A stretch of 8,251 nucleotides of DNA from the NCBI GenBank assembly GCA_002373855.1, contig DFKO01000210.1, positions 1 through 8,251 on the forward strand, given 5' to 3'. A model generated the notes under the pieces. The model saw only the letters and a list, made by a program, of their open reading frames with translations, did no database searches and was not told the origin of the DNA. The translations under genes and the position numbers were made by a program. Positions 1 to 7,155 of the stretch are shown here, one piece after another (positions within the stretch are counted from its first letter, which is position 1; each line of letters begins with the position of its first letter). This stretch comes from Lachnospiraceae bacterium UBA3643. GTDB taxonomy: Bacteria > Bacillota > Clostridia > Lachnospirales > Lachnospiraceae.

Positions 1-1656
1 ATAATATCATCTGATGTGATACTGGGTATAAGCATTTACAGAAATATGAGCTCAACCATGCTTGATCAGCTAAAGCAGCAGGCGGCCAATCTTGCGGAAA
101 GTGCGGCAAACTGTGTGGACGGAGACGTATTTGAGGCAATCCGTGAGACAGGCGAGGACGGTGAAGAGTTTTCGGTTGTCTATGATGAACTTTCGGTATT
201 TCAGGCCCATGGCGGACTGGAATATGTATATGCATTAAGACTCCGTGATAGCGGTGAACCCGAGTACGTGGCAGATGCCGATCCCGAGGATCCGTGTGAT
301 TATTGCGAGGATTTTGAGGAAGAGGATGCCATGTGGGAAGCATTTGACGGTGCCACAGTTGTATCCGACGAGATTACTGTTGACGAGTGGGGAGAGCACC
401 TGACAGCATACAGCCCGATATTTGCAGGCAGTGAAGTAGTCGGAATTGTCGGAGTTGATATCAGTGCGGACCAGATAGTTTTCCAGGGCAGCCATATTGC
501 AAAGATGATTGCAGTGATCTGCATCGTGATCCTGATCATCTGTATTGCCATTATGTTTGTACTTGGCAAGGCACTCCGCTCAAGTTTTTCGTTGCTCAAT
601 AATAAAGTCATTGACCTGACCATGGGTAACGGAGATCTGACTAAAGAGATTGATATCAGAACAGGTGATGAGATAGAGACTATAGCAAACAATGTCAATC
701 TCCTTGTGGCTTATATGAGAAATATTATTAAAAATATTTCCGAGAATGCAAATGAACTCAAGGAGGTTTCAGATACAGTCGCAAGCAACATAGATAATGC
801 TCAGAATTCTTCATCTGAGATATCCGGCATGATAGAAACAATCAGTGATTCAATGCAGATGACAGCGTCTGCCATGAATCAGTTCAGGGATCGTATGACT
901 GTCATCACTGAATCGGTAAACGGTATGGTTAAAAATATTGAGGTAGGAGTGAAAAAGACCGCTGATATAAGCAGTGAAGCAACAAAGAGCGGCCGGGAGG
1001 CTGAGAGAAAGCGCAATGAGGTTGAGGAAAAAGTCTCTCTCATGAAGACAAAGCTTCTTGATAAGATTGAAAAATCGAGAGCAGTTGAGCAGATAAATGT
1101 ACTGACTGAAAATATTATCAATATTACATCCCAGACAAATCTTCTCTCTCTTAATGCCAGCATTGAGGCTGCCAGAGCGGGCGAGGCCGGCAGAGGATTT
1201 GCGGTAGTAGCCCAGGAGATAGGAAAATTGGCCGTCGACTCAGCAGACGCGGCAGCAAAGATCAAGCAGATATCAGACGAAGTGGTCAGCTCGGTAAATG
1301 AGCTTGCAAGGGAAGCAGAGGATATGCTTGAGTTTACAGCTACCACTGCCATGAGTGGCTATGACCAGTTAAAGGAAAGCAGTGATATATATGCAGAAAA
1401 TACAAATGAATTCGGTCAGATGATTCAGGGCTTTTCTGATGTCGGTAACGAGATATATACAAATGTGGAGCATATGAAGAACTCAACGGAATCCATAAAC
1501 AGAACCATTGAGGATACGGCAGATAATCTCTCCGGTATAGCTTTAAAGGCAGGAAATGTCTCTGAAAGCATTAAAGATATCGAGACCCAGGCTCTTAAGA
1601 GCAGTGAGGTATCTGATGCCCTTTACAGCGAGGTAGACAAGTTCAAACTGGATTAA
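1..1656 (+). CDS. Methyl-accepting chemotaxis protein, 5' end missing (extracytoplasmic Cache-like sensor, HAMP, signalling hairpin)
   Basis: This is a membrane chemoreceptor that passes ligand binding outside the cell to the CheA/CheW array inside. The frame is open to base 1, so the true start and most of TM1 lie upstream; the GTG at 16 is only the first start-like codon. Residues below count from that GTG. The sensor region (about 10-158) ends in a stretch ending GIVGVDIS, typical of Cache/PDC folds. TM2 is about 164-183 and HAMP about 185-238. A long coiled coil follows, whose tip (about 372-400) keeps the strongly conserved [20 protein letters not shown] core. The distance from HAMP to the tip is 28 residues longer than my recollection of E. 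coli Tsr, which suggests a 44-heptad class receptor (inference). There is no NWETF-like CheR/CheB tether: the protein ends shortly after the coiled coil, at KFKLD. Odd: the sensor has C33 and a C94-x-x-C97 pair in a very acidic loop. The ligand is unknown. It ends 3 nt before holA. Confidence 0.96.
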   Translation: MISSDVILGISIYRNMSSTMLDQLKQQAANLAESAANCVDGDVFEAIRETGEDGEEFSVVYDELSVFQAHGGLEYVYALRLRDSGEPEYVADADPEDPCDYCEDFEEEDAMWEAFDGATVVSDEITVDEWGEHLTAYSPIFAGSEVVGIVGVDISADQIVFQGSHIAKMIAVICIVILIICIAIMFVLGKALRSSFSLLNNKVIDLTMGNGDLTKEIDIRTGDEIETIANNVNLLVAYMRNIIKNISENANELKEVSDTVASNIDNAQNSSSEISGMIETISDSMQMTASAMNQFRDRMTVITESVNGMVKNIEVGVKKTADISSEATKSGREAERKRNEVEEKVSLMKTKLLDKIEKSRAVEQINVLTENIINITSQTNLLSLNASIEAARAGEAGRGFAVVAQEIGKLAVDSADAAAKIKQISDEVVSSVNELAREAEDMLEFTATTAMSGYDQLKESSDIYAENTNEFGQMIQGFSDVGNEIYTNVEHMKNSTESINRTIEDTADNLSGIALKAGNVSESIKDIETQALKSSEVSDALYSEVDKFKLD

Positions 1657-1659
1657 TTC

Positions 1660-2676
1660 ATGAAGACTATTGATAACGATATCCGTGACGGGAGAATTAA
1701 AAAAGTATATTTACTCTACGGCAGTGAGACATATTTAAAACTCCTGTACAGGAACAAGCTCCTTAAGGCTCTTGGTGCAGCCGATGATGAGACGCATATG
1801 AATTACACATGTTTCTCAGGCAAGGAGGCTGATGTCAAGGAAATAATGTCAATAGCGGATACCATGCCGTTTTTCGCAGACAAGCGTACAGTACTGATCA
1901 CGGATTCGGGATTTTTCAAATCATCCCAGGACGAACTTGCGGAGTATATAAAGTCATCTATCCCGGATACAACTACCATCATTTTTGATGAGCGGGAGGT
2001 TGATGCAAAGTACAAGCTGTACAAGGCTGTAAAATCATCGGGATCAGCCGTTGAATTTGTCACTCCGGATGAGCCGGAGATCAGAAAATGGTTGATGGGC
2101 GGTATCAACCGTGAAAAGAAAAAGATAGAACCGTCGGTGCTGGCATATTTCATACAAAAGACGGGTGTCGATATGAGTAATATGTCCGGAGAACTGAACA
2201 AACTCCTGGCATATACAATGAATAAAGATGAGATCACAAAGGATGATATAGATGCCATAGTTGTGACTTCTTTATCTGACAGAGTTTTTGAGATGACTGA
2301 TGCCATGGCAGAGGGTAAAAAGCAAAAGGCGCTTCAGATATATTATGAACTCCTTGAATTAAAGGTACCGGCCCAGAAGACATTATCTCTGGTGGCGAGG
2401 CAGTTCAATCTCATGCTTCAGGTAAAGGACTTAAAGAGCAAAGGATTTGATGACGGGCAGATCGCAAAAAAGACCGGTATCAGACCGTATTTTGTAGGCA
2501 AGTATGTAAATCAGGCCAGAGGCTACTCCATGGAAGCGCTGACAGAGGCTTTTGAGGAATGTATAGATGCTACGGAGAAGATCAGGACAGGACGTATTGC
2601 TGACAATATAGTCCTGGAGATGATCATCATTAAATACAGCCATCGTGACCGGGACAAGGCCGGTGGCAAGAGGTAA
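1660..2676 (+). CDS. holA: DNA polymerase III subunit delta (clamp-loader wrench)
   Basis: HolA (YqeN in Bacillus) is the clamp-loader subunit that opens the beta sliding clamp so that it can be placed on primed DNA. The 338-residue length is normal for the family. The N-terminus (KVYLLYGSETYL, about 15-26) is the family's degenerate, non-ATP-binding version of the P-loop region. MPFFADKR at 69-76, with F71-F72, aligns with the hydrophobic clamp-binding element (LF in E. coli delta). The MSGELNKLLAY segment (about 173-183) belongs to AAA+ domain II, and the helical collar domain fills about 210-338. The ATG at 1660 gives the expected N-terminus. It lies 3 nt after the chemoreceptor stop, in the same frame, with no clear Shine-Dalgarno close upstream; the nearest purine run, GAGGT at 1630-1634, is too far away. 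Translational coupling to the upstream gene is likely (inference). The usual Firmicutes neighbours comEC and rpsT are not in the window. Confidence 0.95.
   Translation: MKTIDNDIRDGRIKKVYLLYGSETYLKLLYRNKLLKALGAADDETHMNYTCFSGKEADVKEIMSIADTMPFFADKRTVLITDSGFFKSSQDELAEYIKSSIPDTTTIIFDEREVDAKYKLYKAVKSSGSAVEFVTPDEPEIRKWLMGGINREKKKIEPSVLAYFIQKTGVDMSNMSGELNKLLAYTMNKDEITKDDIDAIVVTSLSDRVFEMTDAMAEGKKQKALQIYYELLELKVPAQKTLSLVARQFNLMLQVKDLKSKGFDDGQIAKKTGIRPYFVGKYVNQARGYSMEALTEAFEECIDATEKIRTGRIADNIVLEMIIIKYSHRDRDKAGGKR
2668..2673 (+). promoter_or_regulatory. Ribosome binding site of the methyltransferase-DUF218 gene, inside the end of holA
   Basis: AAGAGG lies 6 nt before the ATG at 2680 and is formed by the last two sense codons of holA (AAG AGG) just before its TAA. 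It supports this start and shows that the two genes are packed to share bases. Confidence 0.7.
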
Positions 2677-2679
2677 AAA

Positions 2680-4020
2680 ATGACTTATCGAATAATCGCA
2701 TTATCTTTGTTTGCGATATTTTACATTATTTATCTGATAAAAAATATTAAGGCGCTATGGGGCACAGGCAAACCGTCTCTTAAGGAGATAGCGATGAGGG
2801 TTGCCTGCTATTGCGCGGCGGCAGCGGAAATAGCCAGTATAGTAAACGGTGATGCCCTCCTTGGATATACAGGAAGGGGTATACTCCTTAAGGTATTCGG
2901 TATCTATTTCTGTATCACCGCAATATGTATACTCGTCCTCTCGATGCTCAGCATCGGTACGGAGTGGAACATAAAGAGTAAGAAGGCAGGCAGGGCAGGC
3001 CTTATCACAAAGGGCATGTATGCCTTTAGCAGAAACCCTGTTATCCTTTCTTTCGACCTTTTATATATCGGGCTTTTGCTTATGTACTTTAACGTACTGT
3101 GCATGCTGTTTACCATTCTGGCAATAGCGACTCTTCATTACAGAATACTGACGGAGGAGGGCCGGCTTGAAAAACTGTACGGAGAAGAGTATTTACAGTA
3201 CAGAAAAACAGTCCACAGATATCTGGGACACGGAAAGCTTACTTTCTCCAAAGTGAAATTATTTATATATGTGATAGCGGCCATCTTTTCGATACTGTAC
3301 TACTTTACATGTGTGGCATATGCCGGATTTAAACTTTCATTTGTATGGATATGGCTTTTGCTCTTTGGCTTTTCAATAGTCAGGATTGTACTGCTCGTCG
3401 ACGAGATTGGTCACAGGGAAAACGGCAACAAACTTAAATTCAGAATACCCGGATGGTTTAAAGTGATATACAGGATACTGTTTGTGACAGTTGCCGCTCT
3501 GTTTATATTTGTTGAAGTAAATGTTATAGTCTATATGAATATGGCGCCAAAGGAGAACCTTGATTACGTCATAGTACTCGGCGCCGGTCTCAAAGGTGAT
3601 GAGCCGACGAGACCTCTGTATCTGAGGATTCAGAAAGCCTATAATTATATGAAGCGCAATCCGGATACCATTGCCATAGCATCAGGCGGTCAGGGCAGAG
3701 ATGAGATAGTCAGTGAGGCATCTGTCATTGCAACCCATATCATCAGGATGGGACTTGAACCGTCAAGGGTGATCATGGAGGACAAGTCGACTGATACCAT
3801 CGAAAATATCAGATACAGCTTTGAGAAGATTCCGGAGGGCAATGTGAGCGTAGGTCTGGTGACAAACGGATTTCATCTGTACAGGGCAATACTCATAGCC
3901 AGGAGCCAGGGACATTATAACGTGACGGGTATACCGGCCCAGACCCTGTTTCCGGTTGGCATACATTATGTTGTCAGGGAATTTTTCGGAGTAATACAAT
4001 TAACGTTAGGTTTAGGATAA
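2680..4020 (+). CDS. Two-domain membrane protein: isoprenylcysteine-methyltransferase-like N-half fused to a YdcF/ElyC/SanA-like DUF218 C-half
   Basis: A single uninterrupted 446-residue frame joins two families. The N-half (about 1-187) has hydrophobic segments near 4-21, 40-56, 69-92 and 121-152. It then shows the signature of ICMT/PEMT-like membrane methyltransferases: GMYAFSRNP at 112-120 and HYRILTEE at 153-160, followed by GEEYLQYRKTVHR (168-180), the soluble motifs that hold S-adenosylmethionine in that fold. Further membrane segments lie near 193-215, 220-241 and 263-287. The C-half (about 295-446) is a DUF218 domain: DYVIVLGAG at 295-303, SGGQG at 335-339, E346, T-x-E-N at 373-376 and GFHLYRA near 397-403. 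DUF218 proteins such as ElyC and SanA are linked to envelope or lipid-carrier functions, but their chemistry is poorly known. Substrates are unknown, so no specific reaction is assigned. A possible combined role is methylating or otherwise handling an isoprenoid or lipid at the membrane (inference). The stop is the tandem TAATAA. Confidence 0.88.
   Translation: MTYRIIALSLFAIFYIIYLIKNIKALWGTGKPSLKEIAMRVACYCAAAAEIASIVNGDALLGYTGRGILLKVFGIYFCITAICILVLSMLSIGTEWNIKSKKAGRAGLITKGMYAFSRNPVILSFDLLYIGLLLMYFNVLCMLFTILAIATLHYRILTEEGRLEKLYGEEYLQYRKTVHRYLGHGKLTFSKVKLFIYVIAAIFSILYYFTCVAYAGFKLSFVWIWLLLFGFSIVRIVLLVDEIGHRENGNKLKFRIPGWFKVIYRILFVTVAALFIFVEVNVIVYMNMAPKENLDYVIVLGAGLKGDEPTRPLYLRIQKAYNYMKRNPDTIAIASGGQGRDEIVSEASVIATHIIRMGLEPSRVIMEDKSTDTIENIRYSFEKIPEGNVSVGLVTNGFHLYRAILIARSQGHYNVTGIPAQTLFPVGIHYVVREFFGVIQLTLGLG
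4014..4017 (+). promoter_or_regulatory. Ribosome binding site of the histidine phosphatase gene
   Basis: AGGA, 7 nt before the ATG at 4025, lies within the last codons of the preceding gene. The purine match is short but well spaced and supports this start; the tandem TAATAA stop of the upstream gene (4018-4023) fills the gap. Confidence 0.5.
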
Positions 4021-4024
4021 TAAA

Positions 4025-4645
4025 ATGGAACTGCTAATAGTACGACACGGCGAGACATTATGGAATGATAAGGGCCTGCTCCAGGGTCAGAAAGATATTG
4101 AACTGAATGATAACGGCAGAGAGATGGCGAGGAAACTGGCCGGGAAATTAAAGGATATCCCGATAGACATTGTATATTCATCGCCTTTAAAGAGAGCATA
4201 CGAGACTGCCAGATTGGCACTTGGTGACAGGGATATACCTGTCGTAACAGACGAACGTATAAAGGAAATCAGCTTTGGCGAGTGTGAAGGTATAGATTAC
4301 AGGTCATGGAAAAAATCCGACAGTCCGTACAACAGCTTTTTCACATCCCCTGATAAATATAATCCGCCTAAAGACGGAGAGTCACTTGATGAGGTGATTC
4401 AGAGGGCTACAGATTTTGTGAAAACATGCATAGAACCCAATGCGGATAAATATGACCGCGTGATGGTAGTTGCCCACGGTGCTCTGAATAAGGGCATGAT
4501 GTGTTATCTTGAAAATCACGGGACCGAAAACTTTTGGGGAGACGGACTCCAGAATAACTGTGAGGCGACTGTATTTGAGTACGACGGTCAGAACTGGAAG
4601 CTAAAGAGCGGGTCTGACGGAGCAGTAAAGAGAAATGCAATGTGA
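4025..4645 (+). CDS. Histidine phosphatase family protein (phosphoglycerate-mutase-like)
   Basis: A cytosolic enzyme of the branch-1 histidine phosphatase (dPGM/CobC/PhoE-like) fold, which transfers phosphate through a phosphohistidine. The core is complete: R7-H8-G9-E10-T11 with H8 as nucleophile, R57 in SSPLKRAYETA, E81 in KEISFGECEG as likely proton donor, and H151 in VVAHGALN as the second catalytic histidine. At 206 residues it has normal length for small phosphatases of this group and is shorter than true cofactor-dependent phosphoglycerate mutase (about 230-250), so a broad or specialised phosphatase is more likely than a glycolytic mutase. The substrate cannot be read from sequence; alpha-ribazole phosphatase, sugar phosphatase and phosphoserine phosphatase activities all occur in the family. 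No cobalamin genes are nearby to favour CobC. Its last codons (ATG TGA) lie inside the start of the next gene, an 11-nt overlap. Confidence 0.92.
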   Translation: MELLIVRHGETLWNDKGLLQGQKDIELNDNGREMARKLAGKLKDIPIDIVYSSPLKRAYETARLALGDRDIPVVTDERIKEISFGECEGIDYRSWKKSDSPYNSFFTSPDKYNPPKDGESLDEVIQRATDFVKTCIEPNADKYDRVMVVAHGALNKGMMCYLENHGTENFWGDGLQNNCEATVFEYDGQNWKLKSGSDGAVKRNAM

Positions 4646-5201
4646 TGATGTAAAGCTGGAGATGGTTAAGAGCAGGCGGAAAACCATCAGTATAGAGATA
4701 AAGAGTAGCAACAGTATAATCGTCAGGGTGCCTCTTTATATGAGCGAACGTGATGCCCTCGATTTTGTCAGAAAGCACCACTCATGGATAGACAGAAATC
4801 TGAGTAAAGCAAAGAGCGAAGAAAACATCAGGGATGCTGTCCCAAAGATGACCATGGCAGAGGTTAGGGAGATGGCAGATGAGGCCATGAAGATACTGCC
4901 TCCGAAAGTAGAGAAATATGCGAAAATATTAAATGTGACATATGGTCGCATTACGGTGAGAAATCAAAAGACAAGATGGGGCAGCTGTTCATCAAAGGGC
5001 AATCTTAATTTTAACTGTGCTCTTGTGAGGTGTCCCGAAAAAGTCATCGATTATATAGTGATACACGAACTGTGTCACAGGATATATATGAATCACTCAA
5101 AAGCATTTTATAATGTGGTATCATCCGTGATGCCTGATTATAAGGAATGCGAAAAGTGGATAAAGGAAAAAGGCAAATTCATAATCAGTGCCATGCCGTA
5201 G
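4635..5201 (+). CDS. YgjP-like (DUF45/M48-related) zinc metallopeptidase domain protein
   Basis: The protein matches the YgjP/DUF45 family, small HExxH proteins usually annotated as predicted metal-dependent hydrolases. The zinc site is clear: H144-E145-L-C-H148, followed by N153-H154-S155, whose histidine is the likely third ligand. The family's RWGSCS block is at 114-119 and the PDYKECEKWIK tail block is near the C-terminus. The N-terminal part (KSRRKTISIEI and following) is the strand-rich region that starts this family. At 188 residues it is shorter than the roughly 230-240 typical of YgjP, mainly through a short N-terminal and middle region; no core motif is lost. No signal peptide or membrane helix is visible, so it is probably cytosolic. 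The ATG at 4635 overlaps the phosphatase end by 11 nt and has only weak purine runs upstream (CGGAG at 4618-4622, 12 nt away), so translation may be coupled. Substrate unknown. Confidence 0.9.
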   Translation: MQCDDVKLEMVKSRRKTISIEIKSSNSIIVRVPLYMSERDALDFVRKHHSWIDRNLSKAKSEENIRDAVPKMTMAEVREMADEAMKILPPKVEKYAKILNVTYGRITVRNQKTRWGSCSSKGNLNFNCALVRCPEKVIDYIVIHELCHRIYMNHSKAFYNVVSSVMPDYKECEKWIKEKGKFIISAMP

Positions 5202-5222
5202 TGATATATACGACTCCGGCAT
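5193..5222 (+). promoter_or_regulatory. Imperfect hairpin between the metallopeptidase stop and the nadE ribosome binding site
   Basis: ATGCCG (5193-5198) pairs with CGGCAT (5217-5222), then AGT (5200-5202) with ACT (5213-5215). A single T/C mismatch separates the two stems and a 10-nt AT-rich loop (GATATATACG) closes it. The stem takes in the TAG stop of the upstream gene and ends 2 nt before the nadE Shine-Dalgarno. No U-run follows, so it is not an intrinsic terminator. An RNA hairpin affecting processing or initiation, or a dyad operator, would fit, but chance is not excluded. Confidence 0.4.
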
Positions 5223-5224
5223 AT

Positions 5225-5229
5225 GAGGA
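5225..5229 (+). promoter_or_regulatory. Ribosome binding site of nadE, which decides the start
   Basis: GAGGA is 6 nt before the ATG at 5236 but only 3 nt before the in-frame GTG at 5233. The spacing favours the ATG, so the protein is taken as starting MKNGFIKTA. Confidence 0.75.
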
Positions 5230-5235
5230 ACAGTG

Positions 5236-7146
5236 ATGAAAAACGGATTTATCAAAACAGCAGCAGTAACTCCCAAGATACGTGTAGCCGACCCTAAGTA
5301 TAACGGTCAGGCGGTAATATCGGGTATAAAAGAGGCGACCATGCACGGGGCCAAGATTATAGTGCTTCCGGAACTCGTCCTTACCGGATATACGTGCAAC
5401 GATCTGTTTTTGCAGAGCACACTTATAAAGGGGGCCGAGAGAGCATTACTGCGCGTTGTCGATTCAACAAAGGGTAATGAAGCTCTCATATTTGTAGGAC
5501 TGCCGATGGTACATGACGGCAAACTGTATAATGTGGCAGCTGCTGTGTGGAACGGTCAGATCCTCGGAGTTGTGCCCAAAAAATATCTGCCCAATTACGG
5601 AGAGTTTTATGAGGCAAGATATTTTACTCCCGGAACAGAGAAAATAGAGATGGCTGATATCGCAGGCAGGAATGTGCCTTTTGGAATTAACCAACTCTTC
5701 TCGATAGATTCCGTCAGCGGATTGATGGTAGGATGCGAGATATGTGAAGACCTATGGGTTGCAGATCCGCCGTCGACTCATCATGCCATGGCAGGGGCCA
5801 CTGTCATAGTCAATCTGTCTGCATCAGATGAGACGGTAGGCAAGGCATCATACAGAGAGATGCTGGTATCGGCTACCAGTGCCAGACTGATGGCCGGATA
5901 TATATACTGCAGTGCAGGAGAGGGAGAATCCACCCAGGACCTTGTATTTGGCGGTCACGACATGATAGCCGAAAACGGTGTGATGCTCACTAAATCAAGA
6001 CGTATCAGTCACGGTACGATTTACGGCGATATTGATATAGAGCGTATCAATATGGAGAGACGCAGGAGCAATACATTTGTCATAGACCGTCCCGATTCAT
6101 ACCGCATCATCAGCGTAAATATGAGGGTGACTGAGACGAGACTTGAGAGGTTTTTTGACCCGTATCCGTTTGTGCCCTCGATTAAAGAAAAGAGACATGA
6201 GAGATGCGAGGAGATATTTAACATACAGACACTGGGCCTCAAAAAGAGACTCGAGCATACAGGTGCAAAGACTGTTGTAATAGGTGTATCCGGCGGACTT
6301 GATTCCACTCTGGCAGTACTGGTAGCAGTCAGGGCATTTGATGAACTTTCCCTTAGCAGGAGAGGTATCATGGCTGTGACCATGCCGTGTTTTGGTACCA
6401 CATCGAGGACAAAAAACAATGCGGTAGTACTCTCGGAGAGACTGAGACTGAATTTAAAAGAGATAGATATCACAACTTCCGTAAAGAGACATTTTGAAGA
6501 CATAGGTCACGATATTGAAAACAGGGATGTGACTTATGAAAACGGTCAGGCAAGGGAGCGGACCCAGGTACTCATGGACCTGGCCAATAAATATCAGGGA
6601 CTCGTAATAGGCACGGGAGATATGTCAGAACTGGCACTTGGCTGGGCGACATACAACGGAGATCATATGTCCATGTATGGTGTTAACTGCGGAGTACCCA
6701 AAACTCTTGTGAGACATCTTGTATCATACTATGCAGATGAGACAGAGGATGCAAAACTACGGGATGTACTGAGGGATATTCTTGATACACCTGTCAGTCC
6801 GGAACTGTTGCCGCCGACAGGAGACGATATATCACAAAAGACTGAAGATCTCGTCGGTCCTTATGAACTTCATGATTTCTTCCTCTACAATATGCTCAGA
6901 GCAGGTTCATCCCCTGATAAAATATACAGGATGGCTGTCATGGCATTTGACGGAGTATATGACGGGGATACAATACTTAAATGGGAAAAGATTTTTTACA
7001 GAAGATTTTTCGCCCAGCAGTTTAAACGTTCATGCCTTCCGGACGGTCCGAAAGTCGGATCTGTTGCGGTATCACCAAGGGGAGACCTTAGGATGCCGTC
7101 CGATGCAATGGCTGACTGCTGGATGAACACGCTGGATAAGATGTAG
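5236..7146 (+). CDS. nadE: Glutamine-dependent NAD+ synthetase (amidase-synthetase two-domain form)
   Basis: NadE makes NAD+ from nicotinic acid adenine dinucleotide with ATP, using ammonia released from glutamine by its own amidase domain; it is the last step of NAD synthesis in the cytosol. Counting from the ATG at 5236 (636 residues, normal for the two-domain form), the N-terminal nitrilase-type glutaminase (about 5-270) has the Glu-Lys-Cys triad: E46 in LPELVLTGYTC, K115 in VPKKYLPNYGEFYE, and C170 in GCEICEDLW. The C-terminal synthetase (about 315-636) has the N-type ATP pyrophosphatase loop SGGLDS at 352-357 and GTGDMSE at 459-465, followed by YNGDHMSMYGVNCGVPKTLVRH, which is diagnostic of this family. 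All catalytic residues checked are present. It follows a 34-nt spacer with a hairpin, the longest gap in the window, so it is the best candidate here for separate control. Its TAG stop overlaps the malQ ribosome binding site. Confidence 0.97.
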   Translation: MKNGFIKTAAVTPKIRVADPKYNGQAVISGIKEATMHGAKIIVLPELVLTGYTCNDLFLQSTLIKGAERALLRVVDSTKGNEALIFVGLPMVHDGKLYNVAAAVWNGQILGVVPKKYLPNYGEFYEARYFTPGTEKIEMADIAGRNVPFGINQLFSIDSVSGLMVGCEICEDLWVADPPSTHHAMAGATVIVNLSASDETVGKASYREMLVSATSARLMAGYIYCSAGEGESTQDLVFGGHDMIAENGVMLTKSRRISHGTIYGDIDIERINMERRRSNTFVIDRPDSYRIISVNMRVTETRLERFFDPYPFVPSIKEKRHERCEEIFNIQTLGLKKRLEHTGAKTVVIGVSGGLDSTLAVLVAVRAFDELSLSRRGIMAVTMPCFGTTSRTKNNAVVLSERLRLNLKEIDITTSVKRHFEDIGHDIENRDVTYENGQARERTQVLMDLANKYQGLVIGTGDMSELALGWATYNGDHMSMYGVNCGVPKTLVRHLVSYYADETEDAKLRDVLRDILDTPVSPELLPPTGDDISQKTEDLVGPYELHDFFLYNMLRAGSSPDKIYRMAVMAFDGVYDGDTILKWEKIFYRRFFAQQFKRSCLPDGPKVGSVAVSPRGDLRMPSDAMADCWMNTLDKM

Positions 7147-7149
7147 GAG
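7145..7149 (+). promoter_or_regulatory. Ribosome binding site of malQ, overlapping the nadE stop codon
   Basis: AGGAG sits 6 nt before the ATG at 7156 and uses the last two bases of the nadE TAG. The strong match and good spacing fix the malQ start and tie its translation closely to nadE. Confidence 0.8.
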
Positions 7150-7155
7150 TACGAT

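Noticed and set aside
300..1352. Minus-strand open frames (300-698 and 879-1352) opposite the chemoreceptor
   Set aside because: They are serine- and alanine-rich mirror translations of the HAMP and coiled-coil codons and show no protein features of their own.
3160..3560. Possibility that the 446-residue membrane protein is two genes joined by a sequencing error
   Set aside because: The frame is continuous, the linker region encodes plausible membrane helices, and there is no internal ATG with a good ribosome binding site before the DUF218 part.
4025..4645. Calling the histidine phosphatase cobC or gpmA
   Set aside because: The catalytic core is shared by many substrate classes, there are no cobalamin genes nearby, and the length is short for phosphoglycerate mutase.
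5193..5222. Hairpin considered as a Rho-independent terminator before nadE
   Set aside because: The stem is interrupted and is followed by ATGAGGAAC rather than a run of T, so it does not fit an intrinsic terminator.
6021..6503. A 160-codon minus-strand frame opposite nadE
   Set aside because: It is antisense to the synthetase domain including the SGGLDS loop, and no function or start signal supports it.
7039..7062. CGGAC-G-GTCCG and the neighbouring TCCG/CGGA short inverted repeats in nadE
   Set aside because: They lie inside conserved coding sequence, the first has a 1-nt centre that cannot form a loop, and the second stem is only 4 bp.
6782..7126. A 114-codon plus-strand frame inside nadE
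   Set aside because: It is out of frame within the well-supported NAD synthetase domain, has no ribosome binding site evidence and no recognisable protein.
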